A DNA stretch of 64,000 nucleotides from Liquidambar formosana (Eukaryota; Streptophyta; Magnoliopsida; Saxifragales; Altingiaceae): the NCBI GenBank assembly GCA_039720395.1, contig JBBPBK010000048.1, forward strand, positions 751,501-815,500, given 5' to 3'. The notes beneath the pieces are model-generated. The model was not told where the DNA came from, did not search any database, and saw only the letters and a list, made by a program, of their open reading frames with translations. The first letter of the stretch is position 1. Each line of letters begins with the position of its first letter. The position numbers and the translations under genes are program-made. Shown here piece after piece: positions 11,910 to 24,925 of this stretch.

Positions 11910-14900
11910 TCACATGATGCTGCAACGGCTCCTTTCCTCTGCTGGCTGTGCTGACACTTGCTGGTACCTGTTTGACTCGGACGGGTTGTACGTGAACTCA
12001 GAAGTATCAAGCCCGTACTGGTTTATAAGCAGATAAGAACACAGAAAACATCAAACATCAGAAAACAAAGCTATGCAGAAGATAAATATACAATCAAATA
12101 AAATAAGGGGTATTTTTTTTGTAGTTCCTAATAATATGATATCTAGTTGGTGCACAAACAGGAAGGATCCACCCAATGAGCCATCCCAGAAGACTAAGAA
12201 ATTTTCACACTAGACATGCAAGAATCAACATGCTGATTATTCAAGAGTAATTCCAGGTAGGAAATCATTACATGCAAGGTCTCGGTCCTGCTTTTACATT
12301 GTAATTATAGCGACAAATTCAGGATCCAGGAACCATCGACAGGGAGTTTAAAATTAATCAGGAAAGAAAATCATGAAATAACTCATTAACTGATATGACA
12401 AGATTTGGACAATATTCAATACATTTATAAGTAGTCTGTGATTAATTAAGTTAAAAATGGCATACCATTCAATCAAACATTTAATATTATTATTTAAAAC
12501 TTCTCATAGAATTTCAAAGGTATTGTGACAACCTTGACAATTTTAGCTATGCTGCTGCTAGTAACATCTTCCCAGAATAACAGGTGGAGCAACGGATATA
12601 TTTTCTAACATCAAGAAAACATTCTTGCAGAATAGAACGCACCTTTTCCCTCATACGTGTACTCCAAGCATCGTTTCTGCCTGGACGCTGATCAAGGGTG
12701 CCAGCAACAGGCACACCTGTTGCTGGAACTGCTGGCCTGATCAGTGGCTGCCGCATGCCTTGCCTCTGGTCAATGAACTCATCATCACTATCATAGTCCA
12801 CTGGTCTGTTTGCTGCCCTTACCACAAGGGCCAACAAGAACACCAGAGCCTGCAATTTCAACAATAGACATTAAATAGGAGTCACTAGGGCACCAAAATA
12901 AAACTGATGATTTCATTGCGTAGTGTGTACTATAACTTTTTCAAATAACTGAATTTATTTTCCACGGCATTTAAAAAAGTGAATTTGAGCAAAATGAAGT
13001 TTCTAATTTTTTTTCTACCTTTTTTTCTTTTTTCTTTTTGAGAGGGGAAGGGGTGGGGGAAGGGTTTCAATTTGCAAACTTTCACGACTTCACAAGGTTC
13101 AAAGCCATGAAACCAAAGGCACTCCCATTTAGCACTCTCTGCTGTATCAGGATAAACCAACATATATACATGTTGGAGACAAAATACACCAACAAATGAT
13201 ATGCAAGTGCATATCATTTCTTTTGAGGTTAACATGTCAGGCACCAACACCTCTGCCAATATCACTGTCACGGAGAATCAAAGGCTATGGACAACAAAAT
13301 TGAATCATTTCATTTCCATACAATTGGGGCCTGTTTGGCTGTCCCATGAAAATTGAATTGTTCTATTTATGTTTTACATAGCAGTGAAGGCACAAACCCA
13401 TCATTTTCAAAGATGCCATTAAAAAGTTCAAGCCATAACCAAGACTGATGATAAAGGACCAATTAAAATTCACAAAATGACTCCTCTTTCAAACATTTTA
13501 GGGGTGCGTCATGCTTTTCAACCATTTTCTTGAATTGCCCCATTCATAATAATATATTATTCACAAAATTATAAGCAAAGCACAATGAAACTATGCAATT
13601 CCATAGGACAACCAAACAAGCTTTCACCAAATGCCCCATTAAGGACATGATCAAGCATACGGATATTGTATATGTGACCAAGTATGTCATGGATGGTCAG
13701 ATAAACGACTAAGCCATGGGTAACTATAGCAAATAAACATTCATAGAATGAATCGAGACAGTCTGGACTACTAAGAGAACCAGTGCACACAAATAAGCCA
13801 AGAAACCAGAACACCATTCAACAGTCTTCGCCATATCCAGAATACATTAGCTATACACCGTATCTAAATTTACTGAAGACAAATACTTCATTTAGATTCC
13901 AATCGGCACCTGAATTTCCAAAACCCACCATCGTCAGTTCAGATAGTGCCCAAACAAGAACGCAGCTGGATGATGGTTTCCAGAACAATTTGAAGCACAA
14001 TTTGGTGCCCGACAAAGAATTTCAAAGGAAAAAAAAAAAAAAGGGGGTAGAGAAAGGCTATGTGGGTCCCACCAATGCAACAATTGGCCCAACATAGGTG
14101 CCACATGGAGGGGAGTATGTTTGGTAGGGTATACATGCATAGTTCAAGCCTCCTTGGATTTCGAAGAAATATGAAAATTCCACTTTTACGGGTATTTGGG
14201 TAATTTATAGATTTGAATTTGTTTGGTTTCAAAGTTAGTAAGCATTTGGTTATGAGTTTAGTTAGATTATTTGTGTTTGAGTTAGTTTGAGCCTTAGTTA
14301 AAAGTCTTTTACTTGTTTTTAATAAGTTCCCTAATTTGTAAAATTTCGAAAGGAGGTCCTGTGAGTTGTGGCTCTCTATATAAGCAAGGCTTGAAGATTC
14401 AATCAAATATATATTCAGAATTTTTTGTACCTCTTGCATTCAATTAATTGTAAGATTCCATTGATTATCTTCTAGGTGAGACTCATAGAAACCCTTGGTG
14501 AGACTCTAAAGTTAATCTTCTCTCTTCTTCTTCTTCTTTTTCTTCTTCTTCTTCTTCTTCTTCTCGTTTACATTAATGATGTACACTTATTTTATCTACA
14601 ACCAGCCTGTCCTTTAGCCTCAATTTCAACCCTCAAAACCTTACTTCTTGCCATAAACCCTAGCCTTAAAATACAATTTAATCTTGGAAAACCTAAAAAT
14701 TCTGATTCTATCCAGAAATTACAACACACTTTTTATTTTAATGTCACACCATACTCATCCTCAAATCGCCTCTAATTAGCCCTTATTCCATCAACCCTTA
14801 ATATCATCTTCCCATTCATAAACAGTAAAGCAAACAAGTTTTTAACCCACCTACACTTGATTGTAAGCAAACTGTTCTACCACACAGAATAGTCAGATAG

Positions 14901-17900
14901 GAGGTGGTTAAGATCATTTACCTAAGAATGTCAACACAGGAATTACCAGTTGAAAATCAGACAGCCACTTAAACGAGCTCAACATATGTGTTTCAGTATT
15001 GTGCCTGAAGAGGATTCTGCAATGCAAAATTAAATTGTACCTACCCACCCCCCCCAAAAAAAATAAAAATAAATAAATAAACAATATATATATATTGCCA
15101 AAAGATCCCCACCTTAACACAAGAATATATGTAACATGACCAAGAAGTTCCAACATTTTTCTTCCCAAAAAAAAAAAAAAAAAATGATGATGGTTTTGTT
15201 ATAACGAAATGCTCCTTCATTTTTATTTATTTATTTATTTATTTTTTAACGAATTCATTTATTGGTAGAATTTTCACTATATTCCATTGAAAGAAAATGA
15301 AGAGGAGCATATTGACTACCTTAAATTGTTTATATTTTATCAATTTTCCATAATCATAAAGAAAATATTTCCATCATATCCTGTGAAAAAACAAGGCAAT
15401 CTGCATAAAGATGAAAAGTCAAATGTAGAAATCAAAGCATGATGTTTTTTTCATATAGTATGTATTAATGAACAAAAAAGGGCTTAGCCCAAGTACATGA
15501 GATATATACAGAGACAAAGCCAACCCCTCTAACACAAGTTTTTAAGACTGTAAGCAATCAAAGATGAAAAAAGGGCAATATGCTTGTGTAGATATTCTAT
15601 GGATGAAATGTTGCTCTTACTCCCTTACAGTTTGCCACTCAGTTTCAGAGTACTATCAAAAAAATATCAAGTTCTCACTAGAGCAAAGACATCATGTTGT
15701 ACACACCTCCAAAATAACAGCCCCAAGAGCAGCCCATTTGATGATTTTCCAGTGCTCCTTCAGAAAAGCATATATCATATCGAAATCTCCAGTTTTGTCA
15801 GTTGGAATTTCCTGAAATGTCCATTATATGCTGCTAGTTAGATAATTAAATGCACCATCTTGAGACTTGAAACACCAGTTTGCAAATCACTCACCGTCTT
15901 CCCAGCTTTTGTCAAAAAATATGAAAGCTGCACATCCCAGTTCTACTAAGATCAACAAAATCACCAAAACTGAATACTGTGATGGTTTAAGGAAACCAAT
16001 CATCAGAAAAAAATTAAATAATAATAATAATAAAGATTTTTTTTTAATTTAAAAAAAAAAAAAAAAAAAAGCTTTGCACTAGCACATTTTATCAATCTTG
16101 TAAGATTCCAAACTGCAAATGTTAATCATTGGATTACCCACCCCACTCCCAAAAAAAGAAAAAAAAAAAAAAGGTGATGTTTGACAGATGTACAGAATAT
16201 GAATTTAATTAAAATTCAAGGAAAATCATATCATGGCCCCACTGCCATAAAAACAACTAGCTAGCATGCATTTAACATTTGACTTGTACAGTAATGTTGC
16301 CATGTCATGATGCATAACATAACCAAAATATAGTCATTAGTTTATAAAATGGCTGAGGTGCAGATCTCCCTCGAAACAGGGTTGTGACATAATTATCCCT
16401 ATAGTTCAATTAAGGAATGTGCAAATAATTAGGATACACAAGTCAGGCAGCATCCATTCCGTGTTGCGGCTCCAATACAACCGAAACAAGATATGACGAA
16501 GAGAACCACTCCAATACCAATAAATAAATATATGAACCTGCAAAAAACATTATTGCAGTGAAACAACATTAACAAACTTGCCTAAGACAGAGTTAGGCAG
16601 TTCCATGAGTATATGTAATGCAAGAAGTTTCAGATGTTTTTTGGAATGGCTGTCTTTCAAGTGAAAATGCACTCAAAGAAAGCGAGTTCAATGCATATGT
16701 ATCACGTTCCAAACTCCAAAGTTACCAAAAACATGAAAGATTGATTCTACTATGTTGCATGCACAAGAATATTGCAAACAATCATAACTTCCAGAACAGG
16801 AAAGAACATAAAACGATTAGAATTCTTATACAACAGCAAAAAGTCGAAGATCAGGTCCACATCAGTATTAATGACATAAACAATTCAAAAGCAAATAAAA
16901 AATTTATCCAATGCTGTAAAAACAAAGTAATGTACATGATATTATTCACACAACCAAAGCAAGAAGGATAGCAGACAAGATTGTCAAATAATAACTATGA
17001 GAAAATAATTACAACAGCTAGGCAAAAAAGCGCAAGAAGAACTATGAACAAGAAACAGACTCCCACTGGTAAATGTCTTACTGTTACACAGATTTTTAGG
17101 TATAAATTCTAAATTACCAGTTCAGATTTCAATAATTTTAACTTCAGATTGCACACCCAATGAGCATATAGGCCATATAAAGTAGCTATAATTTGTGAAG
17201 AACCGATTGTCTGATATGACAGCTTGTATTATTCTCACCATATTGGATAAGCCAACATGCGTGAAGAGAAAGCAGAGCTAAACCATAGTGAAAGCTCCCA
17301 AGAAGCCGGAGTTTATCAAGCCTTTAGGGAAGAATGAACAGACAGGAGTACAGGACTCATAAGGACTTGGGTGAAGCAAGCCCATGGCAATAAATCTGTC
17401 ATACCAGGTAGTGACGTAGCAATAACCTATAAGCTGCTGCAAGACATATCAAATCCCAGTTTAGTCAAGATGACAACCTGCCTGAGACAGAGTCCCTAGT
17501 TCCAGCATTACAGTATAGGCCATTGTTTGCAATGAAGTGCCTTCAGAGGAACGTTGTGGGGCAAATAAAAACTCTTTACAGGGTGAATAAAATCCTAGCA
17601 GGGAAGGTTAAAGTATGGTGCCTGCATAGTCCTAGAGAAGCCAATAAGGATAACCGTATGAATCTTAAAAACAGATCCCATTAACAGGTGAGCTGTATTA
17701 GATCTCTTCTGACAATAAATAAAAGGGAGTAGGAAAGTAAAGACTTTTAACCTACTGTGTGTACTTGTGACACTTCTGCAAAATTGCTAGAGAAAATCAA
17801 TGACATGACAGTCAAAAGAACAACCCTGTATTTCATCTAGTTGAACCAACAAATCCATGATCCATGCACACCACTAACTGTAAAATATCACAACCGATAT

Positions 17901-18655
17901 TGTAGTGATATAGCATACAAAAATTTTAAGCTGCTGCAGTTCTGCCACAAAAAGAAGTACCAGATTTTTGCAGTTAAGTAACAGTATATTCAACAAGGCA
18001 TAACCCTCACTCAGGAAGCTTAGAAACCCAAGAAAATAAAATAAACAAAATTTTGGATCTTCTGTTCTATGTTTCTTTGCTTCCAATAGAATAAAAACAT
18101 CACCTCCAAAAAGTCAAATAGTTATAGTTGGATTAGGCTAAAGTTCAGTGGTGGTCTTTGTTTTCTCAGGTCCCAATAATATGTCTAATTCAAAATTTTA
18201 ATTTATTTTCTTCTCCTCCTTTCCCTCAGAAACCAAACAGAGCATAAACAGAACAAAATTTTAAAATTACGCTTCATGAAATTTAATTCAAAAATTAGAC
18301 TTTCCACAGGCCAACTACAGATCAAAAAAGGCCAAAACTAGCAACAACCCAAAAATACAAAAAAATACAAAACAAAAAAAACCAAACAAGTTTTTACGGA
18401 AAATGGGCAGAAGCCATACCAAGCTTTCGGTAAATTATCGAAAATACTGGCAGACAGAGAGACAGCCATCATCATTGGCCGGCCGAGCTGTATCAAACTG
18501 TCATCGCTAACTGGCGGGATAGTGAGGGTTTCGCTCTCAGAATTTTTATATTCAACAAACAAGTAGATCCCATACCCAACCATGGCCAGACCCACAAGGG
18601 TCAATAAAAAGTTGAGAAGCTTCAACAAACACTCCAAGCACCCTCTGCACGCCAT
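11910..18655 (-). CDS. TOM2A: TOM2A-type tetraspanin-like membrane protein
   Basis: TOM2A is a four-pass tetraspanin-like protein of plant endomembranes/tonoplast, first identified as a host factor for tobamovirus multiplication. Six minus-strand coding exons: 18420-18655 (MACRGCLECLLKLLNFLLT, TM1), 16438-16537 (FIYLFIGIGVVLFVISC, TM2), 15895-15976 (SVLVILLILVELGCAAFIF, TM3), 15707-15811 (IPTDKTGDFDMIYAFLKEHW), 12643-12849 (ALVFLLALVVRAAN, TM4, then YDSDDE) and 11910-12017 (YGLDTSEFTYNPSES...CSIM, stop). The start is the MACRGC methionine; an ATG 11 codons upstream is in frame but outside the family pattern. Summed exons are 838 nt, one more than a multiple of three: the exon 3/4 junction carries one extra G. 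Without it the product would be 278 aa, close to the family's ~280. Intron 4 (12850-15706) has absorbed transposons. Confidence 0.9.
13328..13620. mobile_element. TTTGGTTGTCC-type MITE in TOM2A intron 4
   Basis: It begins GGCCTGTTTGGCTGTCCCATG and ends CATAGGACAACCAAACAAGC, near-perfect inverted ends. Length (~290 bp) and ends fit the copies at 8-10 kb and 26.4 kb, though the interior is diverged. The superfamily is probably hAT, judging by size and ends only. Confidence 0.6.
14045..14560 (+). mobile_element. LTR-retrotransposon 3' remnant (polypurine tract plus LTR) in TOM2A intron 4
   Basis: A purine tract GGAGGGGAGTA at about 14106-14118 is immediately followed by TGTTTGGTAGGG, the pattern of a polypurine tract abutting an LTR that starts with TG. 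Within the presumed LTR is CTCTCTATATAAGCAAGGC (TATA-like, about 14372). The right boundary is unclear because of a CTT microsatellite at 14520-14565. Open frames here are not genes. Confidence 0.4.
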
Positions 18656-18857
18656 TCTATACAATCCCTCCGACCCCTTCTCAATCACAAATCAATAGGG
18701 TCTCTTCTAGTTCATCAACTCCTCGATTATCTTCAACCAAAAACCCACATTTATCACACACCTCAGATAAAAAGAAACTACCCCATTGACTTGAACATGA
18801 AATTTTCCACAATATGATTCAGACAAGGAAACGGAAAAAAATAAAAAGTCACAAATT

Positions 18858-19084
18858 TACACTCCGTTTGGTTGCTGAGAAAATGTTGGAATATAAGAAG
18901 ACAAAAACCCCTCAACTGTGCCTTATACAACCATTTTGGCTTAGTTGAGGTGAATCCTCCACTTCTCTCCAAACAGAAAAGAAAAAAAAAAAAAAAAAGA
19001 GAAGAAGCACAACACGCAAGATATATTATTTTTTTTCTATTTCCTTTTCCGTTCCCTTAATTTTGTCAGCAACCAAACGGAAGG
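18858..19084. mobile_element. Small inverted-end element (CTCCGTTTGGTTGCTGAGAAAA) in the TOM2A 5' region
   Basis: The left end ACTCCGTTTGGTTGCTGAGAA and the right end TTGTCAGCAACCAAACGGAA are inverted relatives about 225 bp apart. Similar ends bracket 44688-44831. It may be a short MITE; I could not settle a target duplication. Confidence 0.35.
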
Positions 19085-19332
19085 TCAGCAAAAGTTTCAT
19101 AACTTAAAAACCATTGAATCTGACATAATTGAATACGAATCTGACTCTAATTCGCTCTGATCGTCCAGCTGAGGATGCAATGCAAGCGAATTCCTTTGAA
19201 AAATTTTGATTTCAGATTCTCAAGAAAATTTCGAAAGAAAAAAAATTGAAACAAAAATGGAATAAAATCGAAAGGTAATCCAGCTTAGATCGTTTTCAAC
19301 AAAATTCGAGTATGCAAAATCTAACAACTTAC

Positions 19333-19445
19333 AATTAGAAGCGATGCTTCGGAGATTCAGATAGCGAGCCCTCTGGAAGGTCCGTTGAATCGAAATCCTA
19401 GAGAGAGAGAGAGAGAGAGAAGAGAGAGATTCAGAGGTGGAAGAA
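19333..19445 (-). promoter_or_regulatory. Likely TOM2A non-coding first exon and core promoter area
   Basis: On the minus strand a leader with a CT-rich run (about 19401-19430) ends in a consensus donor, GCTTCTAATT|GTAAGTTG, with the last exon base at 19333. It lies ~680 bp upstream of the TOM2A start codon and is free of competing genes, so it is most simply read as a 5' UTR exon followed by a leader intron. I could not fix the acceptor. Confidence 0.45.
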
Positions 19446-20660
19446 AAAGTTCAGTCCTTTTGTTTCGTTTCCTGTAATAGACAGTTGGCATTTGATGCGA
19501 GCGCTCCAGATTGGGATAATTGAGCATCTTCTCTTTATGAAATGACTTCGTTGTCCTTTTACGTATGAGCGTAACGTTGGCGGTTGTGGCCTTGGCTTAA
19601 ATGTTTAATGGGGATTATAATGTAATTAAAGGCTTCGGATGAGTGGATGAGAGTGTCGGCGCCCGTATTGTTTTGCAAAGGCATCTTTATCTTCAGACAT
19701 GCTAGGCGGTTGGAAATGAAACGGCTGCGTTCCGTTTGTCGTTTTATTTCACTCCGTTTGACTTGTGTTGTTGTACTTCGAACACGCAGAAAATGGTAGA
19801 GTATTTTTTTTTTTTTTTTGTTTAAAATTAATTCTAACTGACGTGTCAGACGAATTATTTAGGACAATATTGTCACGAACTTCCTTCCTACCTCCACTTA
19901 TTAAATAATAAAAAATAATACAAGAATTTTAGATTGGTTGGACTACAAGGAAAATAATTACAATTAATAGTCATTGTTTGTTATTTGAATAGTTGTTTAT
20001 TAAGAAGCTAGTAAAAAAAACGCTGAGTTGTAATTATTTTCCCGTGATCTGATTAATCTAAAATTCCCTTAAAAATAATTGACTATGTGCATGCATTCAC
20101 GTATTTATATTATTAAGAATATATTTTTTTATATGTCTTTATCTATGTATTTACATGTTTGTGTGTTAATATATTTGTGATTACGAATGTACGTTCGTGT
20201 GAATATAAATATATATCTATTTGTGCCGTACACCTACCAATGCATGGGTCATACAACTTAAATCAAATTAACCTCACTTAGAAAATATTTATATATGCAT
20301 GTATGTATGTATAGATTACTGTTTGATTGGACTTAGAGTGAAGTCCACAACTTAATATTTAGAGTATGCACTACCAAAGTCATTTGATGAAAAAATAAAT
20401 AGTGAGCGTGTTTACGTTCAACATTTTATTAAAATTATCAAATTAAGAAGCTTCTGAACTTTAATTTGTGTAAATATTAATGCATTACCTTACTTGAACA
20501 GGATTTGTTTTATAGGCTCGTACTTGTGTAAATATTAATGCAAGTTTTTTTCAATTATTTTTTTATGATGTTGCAAACTATTTCAATAATAGTCATATGA
20601 GTCTATTAAGCATGCAAACTTGTCATTGTATTATGTGGTTTCAAACAAAATAATGCTAAT
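19446..20660. other. Intergenic, AT-rich; nothing recognised
   Basis: No gene or element with definable ends is visible. The segment next to TOM2A (19446-19800) is less AT-rich and probably includes its promoter. Confidence 0.4.
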
Positions 20661-20664
20661 TAAA

Positions 20665-20862
20665 GAGGGAGAGAAAGGGGTGAGTTGTAAATTCAGACAC
20701 CATAGATTCGAAACTAGCCAATCTCTCTTGGTCAGCCACCAATCAGGACTATTAGTTTGGACGTTAAACGACCTCATGGAACGGTGGGGCCATGTGGGGA
20801 ACGGAGATTAGTCGGTTCTGACAGTTCAGACATCTTGTTGCTTGGCCAAAAAAAAAAAAAAA
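20665..20862 (+). mobile_element. SINE, second copy, 5' truncated
   Basis: The body matches the 3866-4079 SINE: GGGGTGAGTTGTAAATTCAG, then GATTCGAAAC (B box), CAATCTCTCTTGGTCAGCCA, TTTGGACGTTAAACGACCTC, GTTGCTTGGC and a poly-A tail (about 20848-20862). The A-box head is missing or degenerate. A possible target repeat (GAGGGAGAGAAA against GAGAGAGAGATAAA) is too low in complexity to rely on. Short open frames at 20620-20960 are part of this element. Confidence 0.75.
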
Positions 20863-21149
20863 GGAGAGAGAGAGATAAAATGAAATTAGATTATTTATTA
20901 TTTTGTAAATTTAGAACCCCAGTTTGCTTGTCATATAGAAAATGTAATTACAAATTATAAGGAGTAACCTACTTTCGTCCTATCATTGTTGGATATTTTA
21001 GGCCTGTTTTTTGGGTAAAATTGAAAGAGTTTAACACAAGGACTAGATACAATATCTTTCCAAGGAATAGTTAAAATCTTTCATGGCAAAAGAAAAAAAT
21101 ATTAAGAATATTTTTAAAAAAGAAAAAAAGATATAACAGTAAAAAATTA

Positions 21150-21750
21150 AAAATAATATTTACATCTCAAAATATGAACATTAAGATAATCTTCCTGAAT
21201 TACTAACCATAACCTTCTAGGAAACTTATTTTCCCAAATACACATATCATCATAGTTGTATCCCAAATTAGCAATACAATCTGCTACTCTATTAGCTTGC
21301 CTAAATACATGTCTTATGCCCACCTGATCAAATCTTAATAATAAGTTCCGAATAAACCTGGACAAAGTTGGTGATGCTCCAATGATAATGATTAGTACCA
21401 CAGATAGCATTAATTACCAACTAAGAATCGCCTTTAATTTAAAGCAGCCTTATACCTTTTTGTTCAGCCATAGCTTACCCATTTTTAAGAACAGTGCATT
21501 CTTTTACTAGAACTAAAGTTTTATTTAAATTCACCGAAGCTACCACCATTACTCTGCCACATTCATCTTGAATTACAAATCTTTCAATAGTTTTTTTCTT
21601 ATCGTGCTTTCTCGATTCATTAAAGTTAAGTTTCATCCACTGCAGAAGGGGACTATCCCAAGCTATAGACCTGCAAAACAAATCAGAAGTATGCAAACTT
21701 TTTATAGTTATTAGAATTGTTAGTGAATAAATAGTCATCTCTTTTACCAT
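21150..21750 (-). pseudogene. LINE RNase H-domain remnant
   Basis: Two overlapping minus-strand segments give WMKLNFNESRKHDKK...GFV/RFVIQDECGRVMVVAS (21475-21750) and GIRHVFRQANRVADCIANLG (21147-21410). These are the first and last conserved blocks of the plant non-LTR retrotransposon RNase H domain, normally LNFDG.. and H..REAN..AD.LA. The first catalytic Asp (LNFDG) reads N here, and a frame break separates the blocks. It is a dead LINE 3' end. Confidence 0.65.
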
Positions 21751-21910
21751 TTATCTCTTTAAAAAAATTTGCCACAGTCTTCAAAACAGCAACCGGATTA
21801 TGATTTTGACCTTGAAAAACCATAAGAATAGTTAAAATCTCTTTAGAAGATAAGAGTTTTAAAAGTTATCCAAATATTTATTGCTCTTTATTTTATATGA
21901 CCTACCCTTG

Positions 21911-21941
<31 letters not shown>

Positions 21942-24480
21942 AGCCACACCAAACACTAGATGATTAAGACCCAAAAAACAAAAATAAAAAAATCCATCTG
22001 TCTAAAATAATCTTACTATTTTAATTTCTTATTGACTCTCAACTTAAAGTTAGGTGTATCATCGCCGACCATTTCATTACAATAGCCTCTTTCATCAAAA
22101 CCACCCCGCCCCTCGATTTATTTTCTTGTTGATGAATAATAATAATAAATTCATTCGTATTTTTGGCACTAGTTGCGTCGGACTCGTTTTCAAGTAATGA
22201 CATAAGGCATTACGGCCGAGAAGGGGGAATTTAAGATTGGTCAGCTTACAGGAAAATAATTACGATTAGTAGTCATTGTTAATTAAGTTAATAATCATTT
22301 ATTATAAAGTTAATAGTATTTTGCATTGAACTGGAATAATTGTCCCATTAGCCAAATTCGCCCGGCCGAGATTGAAGAGGGCGCGCGGACAAGGACGGGC
22401 GAGAAGTCATTCAATATATAATGCTGTGGTCCATTTAGCCAGTCTCCACCTACAGCAAGTCCACAAACTTCACTTTCAGCCATAAAATAAAATAAAATAA
22501 AATAAGATCCACAAACTTCAGCCTACATAATTTTAAAATTCAATCCTCCTTTCCGTACAAATAATAAATAAATAATAGAAAGAAAATGAAGAATAACATA
22601 ACAAAACAAAATATAACCTAAATCCAAGACAATTTCCTTTAATTAATTAATTTTTTTTATTATTATTATTATTTTTTTAGGTTTGACTTGATATTGATGA
22701 TAATCAACAAACTATAGGAAGAATTTCACACCAATAAGTTTATATTGTATCTGTGTGCCGGAAAAAATAAAGTTGGCAATACCTAACACTCGAACAACTT
22801 GTTAAAGAAGTTCCACAAGGGAGCCACATGCAATTGCGCTTGCTCATCACCACCTCTATTTATTATCTTTTATTTCTTAAGATAAAGTATTTTGTTATGG
22901 TCGGTTACAAGAACTCTCAAACTCTCCATTCTAATCGTCAACCTCCACTTAATTCAATGAAACTCAAACCATAATTCAAACTTAACATAATTCTTTTTTT
23001 TTTTTTTCTTTTTTTTTCCCTTTTCCTCCCGACAAAAGAAGCCTTCGATCAATTGGACTCAAAACCCTAACCCATCCTTGTCCTTTTTATGTAATGGAGA
23101 TTTTGGTTTCAAGTCTTTGAACAATAGGGTGGGGGTTTCATATCCATGGACATGTAAGTACCATGTGTTTATATGAACACATTCCACACTACAAGTGGTT
23201 ATTGAAAAAGCTTCAAACCCTTCTATAGATATGCTCTCCCAATAATCTGTAAATTTAAAAAATGATGCGATAAAATGGCAAAATTATCTCAAAATAATAC
23301 AACACCGACCACTCGAAGGCACATTACCATCTACCGGTAGAACGATGCTTTAATTTGTGCCGAAATTAACTCTAATTAAAGGTGGCAAAATTTTTGGGAC
23401 AAAAAGAAAACGTGTAGAAGGGTGCAAAATTTTTCACTTTAGAGGATAGAAAGGCAAAATGTAATTTCTTTTAAATACAAAAAAAAAAAAAGAAAAAATT
23501 GGCAATAACCCCATTTAGAAGAATGATTTGAGTAATAACCCATCAAAAGATTCTTTAACTCCCCAACCCACATTTGAGTATTCTTAATAGCAGTAACTCC
23601 ATCTTTTTTTAAAATGTCTTAATTTACCTTTATTTGTTTGTAGGTGCACTTTTTTTTATTTATTTTTCATTAAGGATACATTATGTAACTAACTTATTTT
23701 TTAATTTTCTAACTTTTAAAAGCCTATAACTTATAAGATACAAATCTGTTTTTGATAAAACTTGTATTTTTTGAGTCTACTCGTCGTGATTTTCAAAACA
23801 ACACCTACCATGATTAGGTAATTCTGGATAAAAAAAAATTATGTTACTTTTTGCTCTCAAAATAGTAATATGCAAATTATGCTGTTAAATAGTAATATGT
23901 TATTATTTTGTTATTGTTACATAGTAATTTGTTATTGTCAAATAATAATATGTTATTATTTTGTTAAGGTTCTCTACATAAAAATGAGATTTTCTTTTTT
24001 CATTTTTTTTTTTTTTTTTTTTTGGGTGTGGAGAGATTGCAATAAAATGTTACTCTTCTCTAAATAAAAATGATTCGTCGTGATTTTTATTTTTATTTTG
24101 GTGGGCGCAAATAAGTTGTAAAAGTGAACTGTGATTATTATCAAATGTTTGGGAGTTGGGACGAAAGTTGGAGATGGTGAGAATTGGGTTAACACATTGA
24201 GTCGAGTGAGTGTAGATAGAACTCAAAAAGATGAATCTTTTGGTCGACGGAGATGAAAAAACTGTTCGATGGGGACAGAAATAAGACAAATGATATTTTT
24301 GTGAGAGAAGAGTAATTCCGTCAATTTAGTGTTGAAAGGAGTTATGAGATTAATGAATTTGTTTATAGAACTAGAACTATCGTTAAAAAACTCTTGTAAC
24401 ATGAGGCTATGGCCAAAAGTCCTTTAAAAAAAAATATGTCCTTGCCCATTGACCACACACACACACACATACACACACAT
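21751..24480. other. Intergenic; microsatellites and low-complexity DNA
   Basis: Includes (TA)n at about 21918-21942, (TTA)n at 22658-22675 and a T-run at about 24003-24023. About 23498-24426 has weakly inverted ends (TTGGCAATAACCCCATTTA against TTGGCCATAGCCTCATGTTA on the opposite strand), possibly an old DNA transposon. No coding sequence is supported; frames at 23870-24289 lie in homopolymer-flanked A/T-rich DNA. Confidence 0.4.
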
Positions 24481-24486
24481 ATATAT

Positions 24487-24705
24487 AGTCCTGATCAAGT
24501 GAGCACGTGTTGATATAAGTTATATCAGCACCATTCATTGGGGGTTGTACACACTGCATTGGCTCAATAGATCCTGTAACCCACTAACTCACATTATGAA
24601 TTGTACCTTGTGTATTAATGGAATATGAGATATATTGGATCAATGCAAAGGATACAACCCCTAATATATGCTGCTAATATAACTTATATCAAATAGGTGT
24701 TGATA
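24487..24705. mobile_element. Palindromic MITE flanked by TA/CA microsatellites (copy 3)
   Basis: The left arm is GATCAAGTGAGCACGTGTTGATATAAGTTATATCAGCAC. On the right, ATATAACTTATATCAAATAGGTGTTGAT is its diverged inverse. It lies between ACACACATATATATAG and ACACACACACACAC. Confidence 0.6.
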
Positions 24706-24715
24706 GGAACATAAC

Positions 24716-24753
<38 letters not shown>

Positions 24754-24756
24754 GGA

Positions 24757-24925
24757 TGATGATCAGGTAAGCACGTGCTGATATAACTTATATCAAAACC
24801 TGTATTGGTAGTTGTACCTTGTGCATTAGTGAGATGTGAGGTGCATTGAATCAATGCAAGGGGTACAACCCCTAATGCATAGTGCTGATGTAACTTATAT
24901 CAGCACGTGCTGATGGGATCACCTC
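24757..24925. mobile_element. Palindromic MITE flanked by TA microsatellites (copy 4, best preserved)
   Basis: The left arm is GATCAGGTAAGCACGTGCTGATATAACTTATATCA; the right arm is TGATGTAACTTATATCAGCACGTGCTGATGGGATC. A (TA)n run stands on both sides (about 24740-24753 and 24932-24950), as in MITEs that target TA microsatellites. The core holds TTGTACCTTGTGCATTAG. Confidence 0.65.

Noticed and set aside
12930..13271. 113-codon minus frame in TOM2A intron 4
   Set aside because: Lies fully inside an intron bounded by good exons, ends in a Lys-rich purine tract, no recognised domain.
18656..18688. Upstream ATG adding MIEKGSEGLYR to TOM2A
   Set aside because: In frame, but the family starts at MACRGC; kept as a possible alternative only.
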